NCBI GenBank assembly: GCA_017942025.1
Contig: JAGAVH010000067.1
Location: forward strand, 1-35,774
DNA from: Ruminiclostridium sp.
GTDB lineage: Bacteria > Bacillota > Clostridia > Oscillospirales > Ruminococcaceae
Direction of reading: 5' to 3'
DNA: 35,774 nucleotides
This document shows, piece by piece, positions 21,345 through 29,152 of this stretch. A program made the translations under genes and the position numbers. Each line of letters begins with the position of its first letter. The stretch's first letter is position 1. A model generated the notes under the pieces. The model saw only the letters and a program-made list of their open reading frames with translations. It was not told where the DNA came from and made no database searches.

Positions 21345-22778
21345 TCAGCCTGCGAGATATGTCTTGAGAGCTTCGTTAGCGTCTCTTGTAGCATTCCACT
21401 TGGAGTTCATTTCGTCGATGATTGTCTTGAAGCCTGCATCGCCTTCACCTGCGAAAGCTGCTTCAGCCATTCTGAGCTTGAAGTTTGCAGAGTCGCCTGC
21501 CCAGATACCAACTTCAGAGTCGTTATCGATAGCATTCCAAACGCCTGTAAGACCTTCGGGAGCTGTAGCTGCTGTGAAGTATTCGCAGCCTTCAAATGCA
21601 GAGAGGTAACCGGGGAGCTTGCTGCCCTTGAGTGCGTTTACGCTCTGTTCGGAATCAGAGAAGCCGGAGTCCTTGATGAACCATTCGATGTACTTCTTGC
21701 CGAGCTCCTTAACGTCAGCGGCACTGTTCTTATTTACGCCCATGCAGTAGTCTGCTGCGAGCTGTGCGTACTGCTTGCCGTCCTTTGCTGTGAAGGGAGC
21801 GGGCATATAACCGATATCATCGGGGTTTAAGCCGTTGTCAGAAGCAATCTGCTTGAACTGTGAAACTGCCCAGGAGCCCATTGTCATAGTAGCGATTTCG
21901 CCCTTTGCAATCATAAGCTTGGAGCCTTCCCAGTCTGTGCCCATGGGGTCGCCCTCGATGAGCTTGGAATCAGAATAGATATCGTACATTAACTTGAATA
22001 CATTGTAATAAGCGTCGCCTTCGATGAAGAGGTCTTCCTTCTTTGTGAGCTTATCTGTTTCGTAGTTTGCATTACCTGATGCAGACATTACCAGTGAGCA
22101 CCACTGTGAAGCTGTCCAGGAAGCATCCTTGTAGTTTGTATAATAAGGAATAGCGTCTGTCTTTTCTTCAATCTGCTTTAAAGCGTTGATGAATTCTTCT
22201 GCTGTCTTGGGAGCTGTTGTGATGCCGGCTGCTTCCCATACCTTCTTGTTGTAGCAGATACCGCCGCTTACAGAACCGAGGTGTGCAAGACCGTAAACTG
22301 TACCGTCGTACATCTTCTGATCAGCCCACATATATGTTTCCTTGAGCTCATCGTAAGAACCGAGGGGTTCGAAGAAGTTACCGAGCTCAGCAACCTTTAC
22401 TGTATCAGGAATCATAAGTACGTCGCCGTAGCTTGTTGTGCTCATCATTGTAGAAACGTCGCCTGCATAATCCTTGAATGCCTGATATTCAACTGTGCAG
22501 TTGTACTTTTCTTCAAAAGCGTCTGTCATCTTTTCAAGAGAGCCATCCTCCTTGCGGTCTGTACGGTGTGTAAGTACCTTGAGAGTAAGCTTTTCTCCTG
22601 TTTCTTCCTTTGATTCTTCCTTTGACTCTTCAGTTGTTGATGAAGCGTCGTTCTTTGATTCCTCTACTGTTGATGATGTGCTGTTTGTTGTAGATGATGT
22701 GTTCTGTGTCTGGCATGCTGTAAGTGAGAAAACTGCACTTGCTGCAAGAATACCTGCCATAATTCTTTTAAGTTTCAT
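21345..22778 (-). CDS. Sugar-binding lipoprotein of an ABC importer
   Basis: A 477-residue extracellular solute-binding protein. Signal peptide with lipobox SLTAC (lipidated Cys at residue 22), then a Ser/Thr/Glu-rich linker to about residue 65, then a family-1-type binding fold with 'VLTHRTDRKEDGSLEKMTDAFEEKYNC' and 'TYGDVLMIPD'-type strands. The context of two CUT1 permeases points to di- or oligosaccharides. Nearby genes (GH13 alpha-glucosidase type, ABC ATPase) suggest alpha-glucosides, but the ligand is not visible in sequence. It is the first gene of the operon, with GGAGGA before the ATG. Confidence 0.9.
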   Translation of the reverse strand: MKLKRIMAGILAASAVFSLTACQTQNTSSTTNSTSSTVEESKNDASSTTEESKEESKEETGEKLTLKVLTHRTDRKEDGSLEKMTDAFEEKYNCTVEYQAFKDYAGDVSTMMSTTSYGDVLMIPDTVKVAELGNFFEPLGSYDELKETYMWADQKMYDGTVYGLAHLGSVSGGICYNKKVWEAAGITTAPKTAEEFINALKQIEEKTDAIPYYTNYKDASWTASQWCSLVMSASGNANYETDKLTKKEDLFIEGDAYYNVFKLMYDIYSDSKLIEGDPMGTDWEGSKLMIAKGEIATMTMGSWAVSQFKQIASDNGLNPDDIGYMPAPFTAKDGKQYAQLAADYCMGVNKNSAADVKELGKKYIEWFIKDSGFSDSEQSVNALKGSKLPGYLSAFEGCEYFTAATAPEGLTGVWNAIDNDSEVGIWAGDSANFKLRMAEAAFAGEGDAGFKTIIDEMNSKWNATRDANEALKTYLAG

Positions 22779-22828
22779 TATGCGTCCTCCTGATTAAATT
22801 AAAATGTTAAAACGATTTTTACCTAATT

Positions 22829-22860
22829 GTTAAGTAATTTACTTTTCGCTTTCACTTAAC
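22829..22860. promoter_or_regulatory. Operator-like dyad at the start of the sugar ABC operon
   Basis: GTTAAGT (22829-22835) and ACTTAAC (22854-22860), with a second dyad AAGTAATTTACTT (22832-22844) inside. The predicted transcription start (near 22854) lies within it, a position typical of repression. Confidence 0.5.
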
Positions 22861-22898
22861 ATTATATCACCGATTTACTTAAAGTCAATGAGTAAATC
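22861..22898 (-). promoter_or_regulatory. Promoter of the sugar ABC operon with overlapping dyad
   Basis: Minus strand TTGACT (22888-22883), 16-bp spacer, TATAAT (22866-22861). The -35 box lies between arms GATTTACT (22872-22879) and AGTAAATC (22891-22898), another operator-like dyad sharing the TTTACT core with the downstream one. Confidence 0.65.
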
Positions 22899-23004
22899 TT
22901 AATTTCAGCAATCTTTTATAATAAAACACACCTGATTTGTTGCACTAACAACAAAATGTAACGGAATATAGGTTTGTTACATAAATTTTTTAGCTAAATT
23001 ATAA

Positions 23005-23020
23005 GTGTAACTTGTTACAC
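23005..23020. promoter_or_regulatory. Operator-like palindrome
   Basis: GTGTAAC and GTTACAC around TT, a perfect 7-bp dyad 55 bases upstream of the -35 of the leader-like gene. Regulator unknown. Confidence 0.45.
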
Positions 23021-23074
23021 AGATTACAAAATAATTTACTTAAAATATAAATCATTGTAATTCATCTTAACTTC

Positions 23075-23104
23075 TTGACAATCCGCTTATTGTTATGATA
23101 AAAT
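23075..23104 (+). promoter_or_regulatory. Promoter of the leader-like small protein
   Basis: TTGACA (23075-23080), 18-bp spacer, TAAAAT (23099-23104). A strong AAGGAGG ribosome site follows, so the small gene is probably well expressed. Confidence 0.75.
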
Positions 23105-23150
23105 ATAAGTAACGGATTTTCCGCAAATAATTCCAAGGAGGAACATTAAA

Positions 23151-23411
23151 ATGGATATCAAGGCAAAAGTTGATGAAGTAGTAGCAAAGGTTAAGGACGA
23201 TCCTAACTTTGCAAATGATTTCCAGTCAAACCCTGTTGGCGCAGTTGAAAAGGTTATCGGCGTTGACCTTCCCGACGACGTTATCAACAACGTTATTGAA
23301 ACAGTAAAGCAGAAGCTTTCAGGCGAAGGTAATATCACAGATAAGATCGGTGGCGCTATCGGCGGTATCGGCGACGCTATCGGCGGTCTCTTCGGCGGCA
23401 AGAAGGACTAA
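23151..23411 (+). CDS. Small protein with Nif11/nitrile-hydratase-like leader and Gly-rich tail
   Basis: An 86-residue protein. Residues ~15-40 ('VKDDPNFANDF', then 'NPVGAVEKVIGVDLPDDV') follow the pattern of Nif11/NHLP-type RiPP leader peptides (DPxF...L...P...G.LPDDV). The C-terminal 20-odd residues are Gly/Ile-rich ('GGAIGGIGDAIGGLFGG') and amphipathic-looking, ending KKD; there is no Cys, Ser or Thr in this tail for lanthionine or azole formation. No modification enzyme, protease or exporter is adjacent. It could therefore be a membrane-active glycine-rich peptide, a precursor processed by distant enzymes, or an unrelated helical protein. It has its own promoter, ideal ribosome site and terminator. 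Confidence 0.65.
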   Translation: MDIKAKVDEVVAKVKDDPNFANDFQSNPVGAVEKVIGVDLPDDVINNVIETVKQKLSGEGNITDKIGGAIGGIGDAIGGLFGGKKD

Positions 23412-23420
23412 AAAATATAC

Positions 23421-23438
23421 CCCGCAGTCTTCTGCGGG
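23421..23438 (+). terminator. Hairpin after the leader-like gene
   Basis: CCCGCAG and CTGCGGG around TCTT, 9 bases after the stop. A weak T tract follows. Confidence 0.65.
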
Positions 23439-23449
23439 ATATACCTTAT

Positions 23450-23485
23450 AAAAAGCTAACCCCACAAGCCAGAGCTTGTGGGGTG
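23450..23485 (-). terminator. Terminator of the zinc-ribbon gene
   Basis: CCCCACAAG and CTTGTGGGG form a 9-bp GC-rich stem; on the minus strand TTAGCTTTTTA follows. Confidence 0.8.
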
Positions 23486-23505
23486 AATTTTAAGCTGTTA
23501 TGTAA

Positions 23506-24219
23506 TTACTTTTCGAAGGTAACCTTGATCTTTTCGATAAAGGGCATACCCTTTGCCTTTTCCTTGATAACGTTGATAAAGCCAACAACAAGTGTAAAGA
23601 TAGGAATAGCCATAAATACAAGGTGAATGAGCCATGCAACAACGTTTGCAAGTACCTGTCTTACAACAACGCCTGCTGCAGCTGCTCCGCCGAATACGCC
23701 TGCGATTTCAGCAGCAAGAATCTCTTCTACTGAGGGAGAGATGAGGTTATAGAAGAAGCCTGAAATTGCACCGTCGAATAAGCTGAAGAGCAGAACGCCG
23801 AAGAATGCAACATAAAGCTGAGCCATAACAAAACGGATGAACGCAGAGCTCTTATACTTGAGAATAGGAGCTACCATTAAACCTGCAAATGCTAAGATAC
23901 CGAGAATTCCTACGGGAGTCCAGTTGAAAACGATATAAGCAAATACAGCGCAGAAGGCTAAAATAGCCATAACCTTGTTCTGCTTGATATCATCAAGACC
24001 GATTTCTTCTGTATAATCCTTGGTGTCTGTGAGCTTTTCAAAGAAGCCGGGGCCCTGCTTAACGGGAGCGGGTGCTACTGCAGGTGTGCCTGCAGGAATT
24101 GAAGTAGTGCCTGCACCGGGGATAGTTGCCGCGGACGCGCCATCTACATTTTCGCCGCACTTACCGCAGAACTTTGTTCCTGCCTGATATTCAGTGCCGC
24201 ATTTTGGACAAAAAGGCAT
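23506..24219 (-). CDS. Zinc-ribbon multi-pass membrane protein
   Basis: A 237-residue protein with an N-terminal zinc ribbon (CPKCG at residues 4-8 and CGKCG at 18-22, four Cys ligands), a Pro/Ala/Thr-rich linker and about four transmembrane helices from residue 85 on. Such zinc-ribbon membrane proteins are frequent in Firmicutes and have no assigned reaction. It has its own promoter and terminator. Confidence 0.75.
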   Translation of the reverse strand: MPFCPKCGTEYQAGTKFCGKCGENVDGASAATIPGAGTTSIPAGTPAVAPAPVKQGPGFFEKLTDTKDYTEEIGLDDIKQNKVMAILAFCAVFAYIVFNWTPVGILGILAFAGLMVAPILKYKSSAFIRFVMAQLYVAFFGVLLFSLFDGAISGFFYNLISPSVEEILAAEIAGVFGGAAAAGVVVRQVLANVVAWLIHLVFMAIPIFTLVVGFINVIKEKAKGMPFIEKIKVTFEK

Positions 24220-24280
24220 AATAATTTCCTCCTGATATGTAAATCATTTCATTTATTATTGGTATATTACAACCAGTCCT

Positions 24281-24309
24281 ATTATACTATGTTTTATTCC
24301 GCTTGTCAA
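24281..24309 (-). promoter_or_regulatory. Consensus promoter of the zinc-ribbon gene
   Basis: Minus strand TTGACA (24309-24304), 17-bp spacer, TATAAT (24286-24281). Confidence 0.88.
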
Positions 24310-24361
24310 CGGTTTAAACAAAATTAACAAAGGCAACCTGCACAAAAAAGAGGCTATAAAG

Positions 24362-25300
24362 ATGTATAAATTCCCTTACTCAATCGACAATAAGCGATAT
24401 CACACCCTTAATTTCTACAATAAAAACCGTTACGGCAAGCGTGTAATGAAAGCGGTAATAGACGCAGGCTTTACCTGTCCCAACGCAGACGGCACAAAGG
24501 GTACGGGTGGCTGTATATATTGCCGTGAGGGCAGCGGATATTTCACAAGCAGATATTCCGATAATATCTACGAGGATGTAATAAATCAGCTTACAGCGGA
24601 AAAGCAGAGAATCTTCGCAAAATTCCCTGACTGCCTCATAACCGCATATTTTCAGGCAAACACCAACACCTATGCGCCGATACACATACTTGAAAAGGCG
24701 TACAATGCGGCTCTGGACTGCGGCGTTTCGGGAATTGCCATCGGCACAAGAGCAGATTGCCTGAGCGAAGAAACTGTAACGCTTTTAAAATCGGTATCGG
24801 AAAAAACCGACCTTACCGTAGAGCTGGGACTTCAGACAATCCACGACAGAACGGCGGCACTTATAAACCGATGCTACAGCTACGCTGAGTTTCTCGAGGG
24901 CTATAACAGACTGAAGGCGGCAGGAATACGCACCTGCCTGCACATCATAAACGGTCTGCCGGGAGAAAGCTATGACGATATGCTGACTACTGCAAAAGAG
25001 GTGGGAAAATTATCCCCCGGCGGCGTAAAAATACATCTTCTTCATATAAATAAAGGTACCGCGCTTGAAAAAATATATCTTGACGGAAAATACACTCCTA
25101 TGGAAAAGGAGGACTATATATATATAGTAGCAAACCAGCTTTTATATATTCCGCCCGAAACGGTTATAGAAAGACTGACGGGCGACGGCGACAGGAGATA
25201 TCTTGTAGCACCCCTGTGGAGCAGGGATAAGATTTCCGTTCTCGGCGGTATCGACAAGAAAATGGCAGAAATGGATATATGGCAAGGGAAAGCTCTTTAA
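24362..25300 (+). CDS. TIGR01212-family radical SAM protein (YhcC-like)
   Basis: A 312-residue radical SAM enzyme. The cluster cysteines are in 'CPNADGTKGTGGCIYC', where the long first gap is the hallmark of the TIGR01212/YhcC family. 'AYFQANTNTYAP', 'GTRADCLSEE' and 'VELGLQTIHDRT' are further family motifs. The substrate is uncertain; related proteins include Elp3-like tRNA-modifying radical SAM enzymes. It stands alone and ends head-to-head with the next minus-strand gene: the two stop codons share the bases TTAA. Confidence 0.88.
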   Translation: MYKFPYSIDNKRYHTLNFYNKNRYGKRVMKAVIDAGFTCPNADGTKGTGGCIYCREGSGYFTSRYSDNIYEDVINQLTAEKQRIFAKFPDCLITAYFQANTNTYAPIHILEKAYNAALDCGVSGIAIGTRADCLSEETVTLLKSVSEKTDLTVELGLQTIHDRTAALINRCYSYAEFLEGYNRLKAAGIRTCLHIINGLPGESYDDMLTTAKEVGKLSPGGVKIHLLHINKGTALEKIYLDGKYTPMEKEDYIYIVANQLLYIPPETVIERLTGDGDRRYLVAPLWSRDKISVLGGIDKKMAEMDIWQGKAL

Positions 25301-25728
25301 TTACTTTTCGGTACAAGTCCTGTCATAAATCCGTCAAGCCTTGTGCTGGATATATCTCCTCCGATAAGCTTATCCTTATATAATATAAGGTTAACCTTTA
25401 CCGTATCATTTTCAAAGCCTGTAGCTTTATAGCTGTACTGCACGGCATATTCGCCCCTGTAGCTCCACAGGTCGAAGCCTGCCTGCTTCTGCAGGTCGTT
25501 ATATCTGCTGTAGACGTCAGAGAACTGAGAGGGGATAATTATATTCCGGACAACGGCAGGCTCCTGCGACAGGCTGATTTCAAGTCCTGCGATATATTCA
25601 CGGCGTTTTTTGTCGCTGTCAAGTATCATACCCCCGTTTTTTCCTGCCGCCACCGACAGCACCACAGTAAGCAGCAGGACTATGGCAAGGGCGGTAAACA
25701 GCACTCCTTTTAAAGATATTGATTTCAT
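25297..25728 (-). CDS. DUF4830-like membrane-anchored protein
   Basis: A 143-residue protein with an N-terminal transmembrane helix (about residues 8-28) and an extracellular domain. 'IIIPSQFSDVYSRYNDLQKQAGFDLWSYRGE' and 'LILYKDKLIGGDISSTRLDGFMTGL' fit the DUF4830 family, function unknown. The start at 25728 is supported by AAAGGA; a TTG at 25758 would add ten residues without a ribosome site. Its stop codon overlaps that of the radical SAM gene, with no visible terminator between the convergent genes. Confidence 0.75.
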   Translation of the reverse strand: MKSISLKGVLFTALAIVLLLTVVLSVAAGKNGGMILDSDKKRREYIAGLEISLSQEPAVVRNIIIPSQFSDVYSRYNDLQKQAGFDLWSYRGEYAVQYSYKATGFENDTVKVNLILYKDKLIGGDISSTRLDGFMTGLVPKSN

Positions 25729-26120
25729 TGCAATGTCCTTTCTGATGGGATTTAACAAATTTACTTGATTTTTACCAATTTATATGCTAGAATATAGGTC
25801 ATAATGACGATATTCATCCGACACACCGCTGTGAAAAATGCCGGATTGTAAAAAATTTCACAAAATATCGTACAGGATATTTGGCAAATCCACCAAAAAA
25901 CCAAAATCCGAGGCTTTGAAATCCGCATTTTAAAGCGAAATTTTGTATAATTTGTACACAAAAAAGCAAAAAAACCAACACTAATTCTATGTGTTGGTAA
26001 TTTTGTATAGTGCGAGACCTAAATATTTGGGTAATTAGACACTTCCATTTTTCTTTCATATTTGTTAAAATAGTAAACGTAAAGTTTTATTCTGAAACTA
26101 TAAACAGGAGGTCACTATAA
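25729..26120. other. Gene-free gap with an unexplained minus-strand terminator
   Basis: No credible gene. Contains a perfect minus-strand terminator (25966-25997) that serves no recognised gene, and a weak candidate promoter for the ABC ATPase (TTGTTA 26062-26067, 17 bp, TTTTAT 26085-26090). Confidence 0.55.
25966..25997 (-). terminator. Orphan minus-strand terminator
   Basis: Minus strand CCAACAC and GTGTTGG form a 7-bp stem around 9 bases, followed by TTTTTTT. The only gene to its right is on the plus strand, so it would end an unrecognised leftward transcript. Confidence 0.7.
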
Positions 26121-27263
26121 ATGGCAAGTTTATCTTTAAGAGGTATCTATAAGCGTTACCCCGGCGGCGTTGTAGCCGTATCAGACTTTACTATGAACAT
26201 CAAGGACAAGGAATTCATCATTCTCGTAGGCCCTTCCGGTTGTGGTAAGTCAACAACATTAAGAATGATTGCAGGTCTTGAGGAAATCTCCGAAGGCGAA
26301 CTCTTCATCGGCGACAGACTTGTAAACGACGTAGCTCCTAAGGATCGTGATATCGCGATGGTATTCCAGAACTACGCTCTTTATCCTCACATGACAGTAT
26401 TTGAAAACATGGCATTCGGCTTAAAGCTCAGAAAGGTGCCCAAGGATGAGATCAAGAAGCTCGTTGAAGAAGCTGCTAAGATCCTCGACATCGCTCACCT
26501 TCTCGACAGAAAGCCCAAGGCTTTATCAGGTGGTCAGAGACAGCGTGTAGCTTTAGGTAGAGCTATCGTACGTGATCCTCAGGTATTCTTACTTGACGAG
26601 CCTCTGTCAAACCTCGACGCTAAGCTCCGTGCACAGATGAGAACAGAGCTTTCCAAGCTCCACAAGAAGCTCGGTACAACATTCATCTACGTAACACACG
26701 ACCAGATCGAAGCTATGACAATGGGTGACAGAATCGTAGTTATGAAGGACGGTTACATCCAGCAGATTGACTCTCCTATCAACCTTTACGAAAACCCTGT
26801 TAACAAGTTCGTTGCAGGCTTCATGGGTTCACCTCAGATGAACTTCATCGACGCTAAGCTCATTATGCTCAACGGCAAGTACACAGTAGAATTCGGTTCT
26901 GAAGATACAAAGACATCAAGAGGCAGAAAGTTCTATGTTGAACTTCCCAGCACAAAGACAGACGTAGAAGCTCTCAAGTACTACGTTGACAAGGAAGTTA
27001 TTCTCGGTATCCGTCCTGAAAATATTCACGACGAAGAGATGTTCCTCTCCAACGCTAAGACAGGTATCATCGAAGCTACAGTTGACGTAACTGAAATGAT
27101 GGGTGCTGAATCCTACCTCTACCTCACATGCGAAGGTATTCCTCTGACAGCAAGAGTATCTCCCAGATGTGCAGCTCGTCCTCAGGATGTTATCAAGCTT
27201 GCTCTTGATCCTAACAAGATTCACCTCTTCGATCCTAACGACGAACACTCAATCTTACTCTAA
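26121..27263 (+). CDS. ugpC: Sugar ABC transporter ATPase, UgpC/MsmX type
   Basis: A 380-residue ATPase of CUT1 importers. Walker [10 protein letters not shown] (37-45), Q-loop in '[13 protein letters not shown]' (about 82), signature LSGGQ (135-139), Walker B VFLLDE (155-160) and the His switch in 'YVTHDQIEA'. The C-terminal ~140 residues form the regulatory/OB domain typical of MalK/UgpC/MsmX. In Firmicutes one such ATPase commonly energises several sugar importers; the operon at 19.3-22.8 kb lacks its own, so it is a likely client. Codon use is strongly biased (many 'AAG', 'CTC', 'GTA'), a sign of high expression. GGAGG precedes the ATG, and a terminator follows. Confidence 0.93.
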   Translation: MASLSLRGIYKRYPGGVVAVSDFTMNIKDKEFIILVGPSGCGKSTTLRMIAGLEEISEGELFIGDRLVNDVAPKDRDIAMVFQNYALYPHMTVFENMAFGLKLRKVPKDEIKKLVEEAAKILDIAHLLDRKPKALSGGQRQRVALGRAIVRDPQVFLLDEPLSNLDAKLRAQMRTELSKLHKKLGTTFIYVTHDQIEAMTMGDRIVVMKDGYIQQIDSPINLYENPVNKFVAGFMGSPQMNFIDAKLIMLNGKYTVEFGSEDTKTSRGRKFYVELPSTKTDVEALKYYVDKEVILGIRPENIHDEEMFLSNAKTGIIEATVDVTEMMGAESYLYLTCEGIPLTARVSPRCAARPQDVIKLALDPNKIHLFDPNDEHSILL

Positions 27264-27271
27264 TTCAAAAC

Positions 27272-27306
27272 TCAGTCCCTCCGAGAAATCGGAGGGATTT
27301 TTTTAT
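27272..27306 (+). terminator. Terminator of the ABC ATPase gene
   Basis: TCCCTCCGA and TCGGAGGGA around GAAA, followed by seven T's. Confidence 0.95.
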
Positions 27307-27374
27307 CCTCTGTTATTGATTTTAAAGCAAAAAAGTAGTATTATAAATATATAATCTGAAAGGAGCGAAAAGCT

Positions 27375-28937
27375 ATGGCAAACATAACTAATCAGCCTGA
27401 ATGGCTGGATAACGCAGTTTTTTACGAAATATATCCCCAGTCCTTCTGCGACAGCAACGGAGATGGCATCGGCGATATAAACGGTATAATATCTAAGCTT
27501 GACTATATAAAGGAGCTTGGCTGTAATGCGATATGGATGAATCCCTGCTTTGCCTCTCCCTTCGGCGACGCGGGCTATGACGTATCCGACTATTATGCGG
27601 TAGCTCCCAGATACGGCACAAACGAGGATATAAAAAGACTGTTTGATGAAGTTCATAAAAGGGATATGCACCTGCTTTTAGACCTTGTACCGGGACACAC
27701 CTCGGTAGAGCACAAATGGTTCAAGGAATCAATGAAGGCGGAGCGCAACGAATATACCGACCGCTATGTATGGACGGACAGTATATGGGAAGAGCCTCAG
27801 GGTATGGGCTGTATCAGAGGCATCTCTGACAGGGACGGCTCCTGCGCAGTCAATTTCTTCTCTCATCAGCCTGCGCTGAACTATGGCTTCTACAAGCCCG
27901 ATCCCGATAAAAAGTGGCAGCAGTCCACCGATAGCGAGGGCGCAAAAGCAACTCTCGAAGAGCTGAAAAATATTATGCGCTTCTGGCTTAAAATGGGGGC
28001 AGACGGCTTCAGGGTAGATATGGCAGGCTCTCTTGTAAAGCACGACGAAGAGGGCAAGGGCACAATAAAGCTGTGGCAGAATGTAAGAGAGTTTTTAGAT
28101 AAGGAATTTCCGCTTGCCGCTATGGTATCCGAATGGGGAGAGCCTGACAAGTCATTGCAGGGCGGCTTTCATATGGATTTTCTGCTTCATTTCGGACCAT
28201 CTCACTATAACGATCTTTTCCGTTGTGAAGAACCCTTCTTCTCCTCCCGTGGCAAGGGTGATGTATCGGAGTTTGTAAAGAAGTATATAGAAAATTACGA
28301 AAAGTCCGAGCGCAAGGGACTTATCTGCATTCCTTCAGGCAATCACGATATGGACAGACTTGCCCGCAGTATCAAGGGCGACAATCTGAAAATCGCCTTT
28401 GCCTTTCTGTTATCAATGCCGGGCGCACCATTTATCTACTATGGCGATGAGCTTGGTATGAACTATGTGGAAAATCTCGTTTCGGTAGAGGGTGGCTACG
28501 GCAGAACAGGCTCCCGTTCACCTATGCAATGGGATGATAGCGTAAACGACGGCTTCAGCTCCGCTCCGAAGGAAAAGCTGTATATAAAAATGGACGACAA
28601 TGCCGACAGACCTACTGCAAAATCCCAGATAGCAGATGAATGCTCTCTTTATAACGAGGTCAGAAAGCTTATTTCAATCCGTCAGAAAAACTCCGCTTTG
28701 CAGAGCAAGGGAGAGATAGAATTCGTCTTTGCCGAAAAGAACGAATATCCTCTGTGCTATTTAAGAAGCGATGACAAGCAGAAGATACTGGTTGTAATAA
28801 ATCCTGCCGACAAAGAGGTCAGCTTCTCCTGCGGTTATGCTCCGAAAGAGGCGATATATTCCATAGGCGGAGATATCACAGCCGATAATGGAGTTTTAAC
28901 TGTTCCGCCCTGCTTTGCAGGATGGTATATCTTATAA
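27375..28937 (+). CDS. GH13 alpha-glucosidase / oligo-1,6-glucosidase-type enzyme
   Basis: A 520-residue cytoplasmic (no signal peptide) glycoside hydrolase family 13 enzyme. Catalytic nucleophile D215 in GFRVDMA, acid/base E253 in VSEWGEP, transition-state Asp D325 in GNHDMD; region I is seen as 'LLLDLVPGHTSVEH'. 'DSNGDGIGDINGI' near residue 30 resembles the calcium-binding loop of the oligo-1,6-glucosidase/trehalulose-type subgroup. Probable substrates are maltose- or isomaltose-type oligosaccharides brought in by an ABC importer. It follows the ABC ATPase terminator by 70 bases; an upstream promoter is not clear. AAAGGAG lies 8 bases before the ATG. Confidence 0.9.
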   Translation: MANITNQPEWLDNAVFYEIYPQSFCDSNGDGIGDINGIISKLDYIKELGCNAIWMNPCFASPFGDAGYDVSDYYAVAPRYGTNEDIKRLFDEVHKRDMHLLLDLVPGHTSVEHKWFKESMKAERNEYTDRYVWTDSIWEEPQGMGCIRGISDRDGSCAVNFFSHQPALNYGFYKPDPDKKWQQSTDSEGAKATLEELKNIMRFWLKMGADGFRVDMAGSLVKHDEEGKGTIKLWQNVREFLDKEFPLAAMVSEWGEPDKSLQGGFHMDFLLHFGPSHYNDLFRCEEPFFSSRGKGDVSEFVKKYIENYEKSERKGLICIPSGNHDMDRLARSIKGDNLKIAFAFLLSMPGAPFIYYGDELGMNYVENLVSVEGGYGRTGSRSPMQWDDSVNDGFSSAPKEKLYIKMDDNADRPTAKSQIADECSLYNEVRKLISIRQKNSALQSKGEIEFVFAEKNEYPLCYLRSDDKQKILVVINPADKEVSFSCGYAPKEAIYSIGGDITADNGVLTVPPCFAGWYIL

Positions 28938-29068
28938 ACCACATCCACAAACAGCTATGATAACGGTCAGATTATGGAATAGAAACTAATTTAAAAGGTT
29001 TTTATTCCTAATCCGACTGTATTTTTATGTGCAAAATGCCGTATTTTTGGCGATTTGAATAGTTTTTC

Positions 29069-29097
29069 TTGACTAATTTTTAAAATTATGCTATTAT
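29069..29097 (+). promoter_or_regulatory. Promoter of the LacI-like/GGDEF/EAL gene
   Basis: TTGACT (29069-29074), 17-bp spacer, TATTAT (29092-29097), about 50 bases before the ATG. Confidence 0.75.
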
Positions 29098-29152
29098 ATT
29101 ATTGATACCATAGAATACTATAATAATACAGACGGAAAAGGGTGGTGAGAAT

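Larger units (their letters stand above)
22779..23150. other. Divergent regulatory region
   Basis: No gene. It holds the promoter and operator-like dyads of the sugar-binding protein gene (left) and the promoter of the 86-residue leader-like protein (right), plus three dyads between them: TTTGTTG/CAACAAA (22937-22956), TGTAAC/GTTACA (22957-22981) and GTGTAAC/GTTACAC (23005-23020). Confidence 0.65.

Noticed and set aside
21288-22797. Plus-strand open frames opposite the sugar-binding protein gene
   Set aside because: They are antisense shadows of a well-supported lipoprotein gene and have no ribosome sites or recognisable domains.
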